A DNA stretch of 64,000 nucleotides from an uncultured Thermoanaerobaculia bacterium. GTDB taxonomy: Bacteria; Acidobacteriota; Thermoanaerobaculia; Multivoradales; Multivoraceae. Each line of letters opens with the position of its first letter. The first letter of the stretch is position 1. The notes under the pieces are model-generated. The model was not told the origin of the DNA, ran no database searches, and saw nothing but the letters and a program-made list of their open reading frames with translations. Positions 62,798-64,000 of the stretch are shown here, in pieces. The stretch spans positions 372,001 to 436,000 of the forward strand of contig OX638294.1 of NCBI GenBank assembly GCA_951812325.1, in the 5' to 3' direction. The translations under genes were made by a program, and so were the position numbers.

Positions 62798-63324
62798 AAC
62801 CGAGATTTCTCGTCCTCTCCGCATGCGTGCTGGCGCTCGATCAGTGGAGCAAGTTGTGGATCGAAGCCAGCCTTGAAACCCACGGACGCCTGCCGGTCCT
62901 TCCGGGGTTCTTCGATCTCGTCCACGTCCGGAACACGGGCATCGCCTTCGGGCTGTTGCCGGCCGGCGGCGAGCTGGCGGGCACGCTTCTGCTCACGGCG
63001 CTCGGCCTTGCCGCGCTCGTTCTTGTCTCGATCTACTTCCGCGGCACGCCCGAGGAAGAGCCGCTGCTTCTGCTCTCCCTCGCCCTGGTGCTCGGAGGGG
63101 CTGTGGGCAACCTGGTCGACCGCATCCTGTTCAGAGGCGTGACGGACTTTCTGGACGTGTATGTCGGCGCTCACCACTGGCCCGCCTTCAACGTTGCCGA
63201 CAGCGGCGTCACGGTCGGGATCGTCCTGATGCTGGCGCATGGCTTCGGCCCCCAACTCCGTCGGCGGTCGAGCGCGGCCGGAGCGAGCCGCCACGGGTTG
63301 ATCCAGGCCCGCACATCGAAGTGA
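62794..63324 (+). CDS. lspA: Lipoprotein signal peptidase LspA
   Basis: Inner-membrane aspartyl protease that cleaves prolipoprotein signal peptides after lipidation, 176 aa with four membrane helices. Catalytic Asp residues are in GGAVGNLVDRILFRGVTDFLDV and FNVADSGVTVG. The N-terminal ALDQWSKLW and VRNTGIAFGLL are signature features. GTG 62794 overlaps the upstream TGA. It serves the many lipoproteins encoded in this window (Pal, LptE, CpoB, binding protein and others). lspA-rluD is a widespread pair. Confidence 0.96.
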   Translation: MKPRFLVLSACVLALDQWSKLWIEASLETHGRLPVLPGFFDLVHVRNTGIAFGLLPAGGELAGTLLLTALGLAALVLVSIYFRGTPEEEPLLLLSLALVLGGAVGNLVDRILFRGVTDFLDVYVGAHHWPAFNVADSGVTVGIVLMLAHGFGPQLRRRSSAAGASRHGLIQARTSK

Positions 63325-64000
63325 CTTCGATTCGGGCGCCGGCGGCCGCGACCGGCGAACGGATCGACCGCTATCTGGCGCGCGTTCTCGATCTCTCTCG
63401 CAGCAAGGTGCAGAACCTGCTCCGTGACGGCCGCATCACCGCGAACGGAACGCCGCTCAAGTCCTCCTACCTGCTGCGCGGCCGGGAGCGGATCGACTTC
63501 CGGATTCCGCCTGCCCGACCCACGGCTCTGACGCCCGAAGCCGGGCCACTCGGACTGCTGCACGAGTCCGAGCACGTGCTCGTCGTCGACAAGCCGGCCG
63601 GGCTGATCGTGCACCCGGGCGCCGGTGTTCAGGGCGGCACCCTCGTGAACCGGCTTCTGCACCACTATCCGGAGATCGCAGTCGTCGGTTCGCCGGAGCG
63701 CCCCGGAATCGTCCACCGCCTGGACGTGGGCACCAGCGGCGCTCTCGCCGTCGCGCGCACGGAAGCGGCCTACCGGCGATTGAGCCGGGCCTTTGCCGAG
63801 CGAGAGGTGGGCAAGCTGTATCTCGCGGTTGTCTACGGTCTGCCCGACCCCGCAAGCGGAACGATCGAGCTCCCGATCGGCCGCCACCCCACCGTCCGTA
63901 CCCGCATGGCCATCGTCCCGGAATCGCGGGGAGGCCGTGCCGCGAAGACCCGCTATCGCGTACTCGCGTCAGGACGGGGCGTCTCGCTCCTGTCGGTCGA
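63321..64000 (+). CDS. rluD: 23S rRNA pseudouridine synthase RluD family (3' truncated by window edge)
   Basis: Pseudouridine synthase for the large-subunit rRNA (RluD-like). GTG 63321 overlaps the lspA stop (GTGA). The N-terminal S4 domain (GERIDRYLARVLDLSRSKVQ, LLRDGRITANGTPL) precedes the catalytic domain. The catalytic Asp lies in GIVHRLDVGTSGALAVA, and VVDKPAGLIVHPGAG is the family's other hallmark. The gene runs off the end of the window after about 226 codons; a full protein would be about 310-330 aa. Confidence 0.94.
   Translation, partial: MTSIRAPAAATGERIDRYLARVLDLSRSKVQNLLRDGRITANGTPLKSSYLLRGRERIDFRIPPARPTALTPEAGPLGLLHESEHVLVVDKPAGLIVHPGAGVQGGTLVNRLLHHYPEIAVVGSPERPGIVHRLDVGTSGALAVARTEAAYRRLSRAFAEREVGKLYLAVVYGLPDPASGTIELPIGRHPTVRTRMAIVPESRGGRAAKTRYRVLASGRGVSLLSV

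Overview
This is 64 kb of GC-rich chromosome (roughly two-thirds G+C by eye) from a diderm bacterium. The density is high: about 50 protein genes, six tRNAs, and many stop/start overlaps of the ATGA, GTGA or TGATG type. The combination of complete Tol-Pal genes, Lpt lipopolysaccharide-export genes, CarD, a FecR/YXWXP-repeat surface protein, a regulatory PTS and EtfBA points to an Acidobacteriota-like lineage (possibly Thermoanaerobaculia). That assignment is an inference from gene content only; there is no rRNA gene in the window. Nothing looks like a prophage, plasmid, secretion island or CRISPR locus. It is mostly housekeeping chromosome, with small repeats in the spacers.

Layout. 1-9.7 kb (+): end of a sugar ABC importer (ATPase, permease, binding lipoprotein with a probable frameshift), a luciferase-like monooxygenase, ahcY, a LysM lytic transglycosylase, an amidohydrolase lipoprotein and rsmD. 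9.7-14.4 kb: tRNA-Leu(CAG), a small lipoprotein, der, a MerR-like regulator, tRNA-Pro(GGG), ribH-nusB and lptE. 14.4-19.8 kb (-): tolQ-tolR-tolA/tonB-tolB-pal-cpoB followed by rpsT. 20-24.2 kb: etfBA, a TrmH-type methyltransferase and metK. 24.4-43.9 kb (-): a long run read right to left, with a PP0621-like protein, priA, recJ, a very long LptC/LptA-like protein, lptB, rpoN, ptsN, rapZ, an EIIA-Man-type protein, HPr, enzyme I, miaB, a DUF151 nuclease, parB and a fused lptF-lptG. 44.2-51 kb: carD, tRNA-Leu(CAA), a TolC-family protein, purC, alr and dnaB. 51-58.9 kb: an outer-membrane-like protein, an enoyl-CoA hydratase-like protein, feoAB, tRNA-Gly/Cys/Leu, yraN, cysS and def. 59.3-64 kb (+): a FecR/DUF6600-like protein with a 51-bp coding tandem repeat, a small membrane protein, a ThiE-like protein, lspA and the start of rluD.

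How the genes work together. The Tol-Pal, Lpt, CpoB, LspA and lytic transglycosylase genes form an envelope-biogenesis theme. The inner-membrane Lpt permease is one fused polypeptide, and the periplasmic bridge protein is far longer than a normal LptC. PtsI, HPr, EIIA-Man, RapZ and PtsN sit next to RpoN without any EIIB/EIIC permease in view, so the PTS here is probably regulatory.

The most noteworthy signals are: (i) a recurrent TANNNT -10-like hexamer 6-11 nt before start codons of operon-leading genes, which suggests common leaderless transcription; (ii) a dispersed intergenic repeat that twice forms about 250-270 bp inverted-repeat-bounded units, one of them enclosing a tandemly duplicated sulfatase relic, and that supplies the stop codons of lptB and yraN; (iii) probable CTG start codons for alr and priA; and (iv) the LptF-LptG fusion with the extended LptC/LptA-like bridge.
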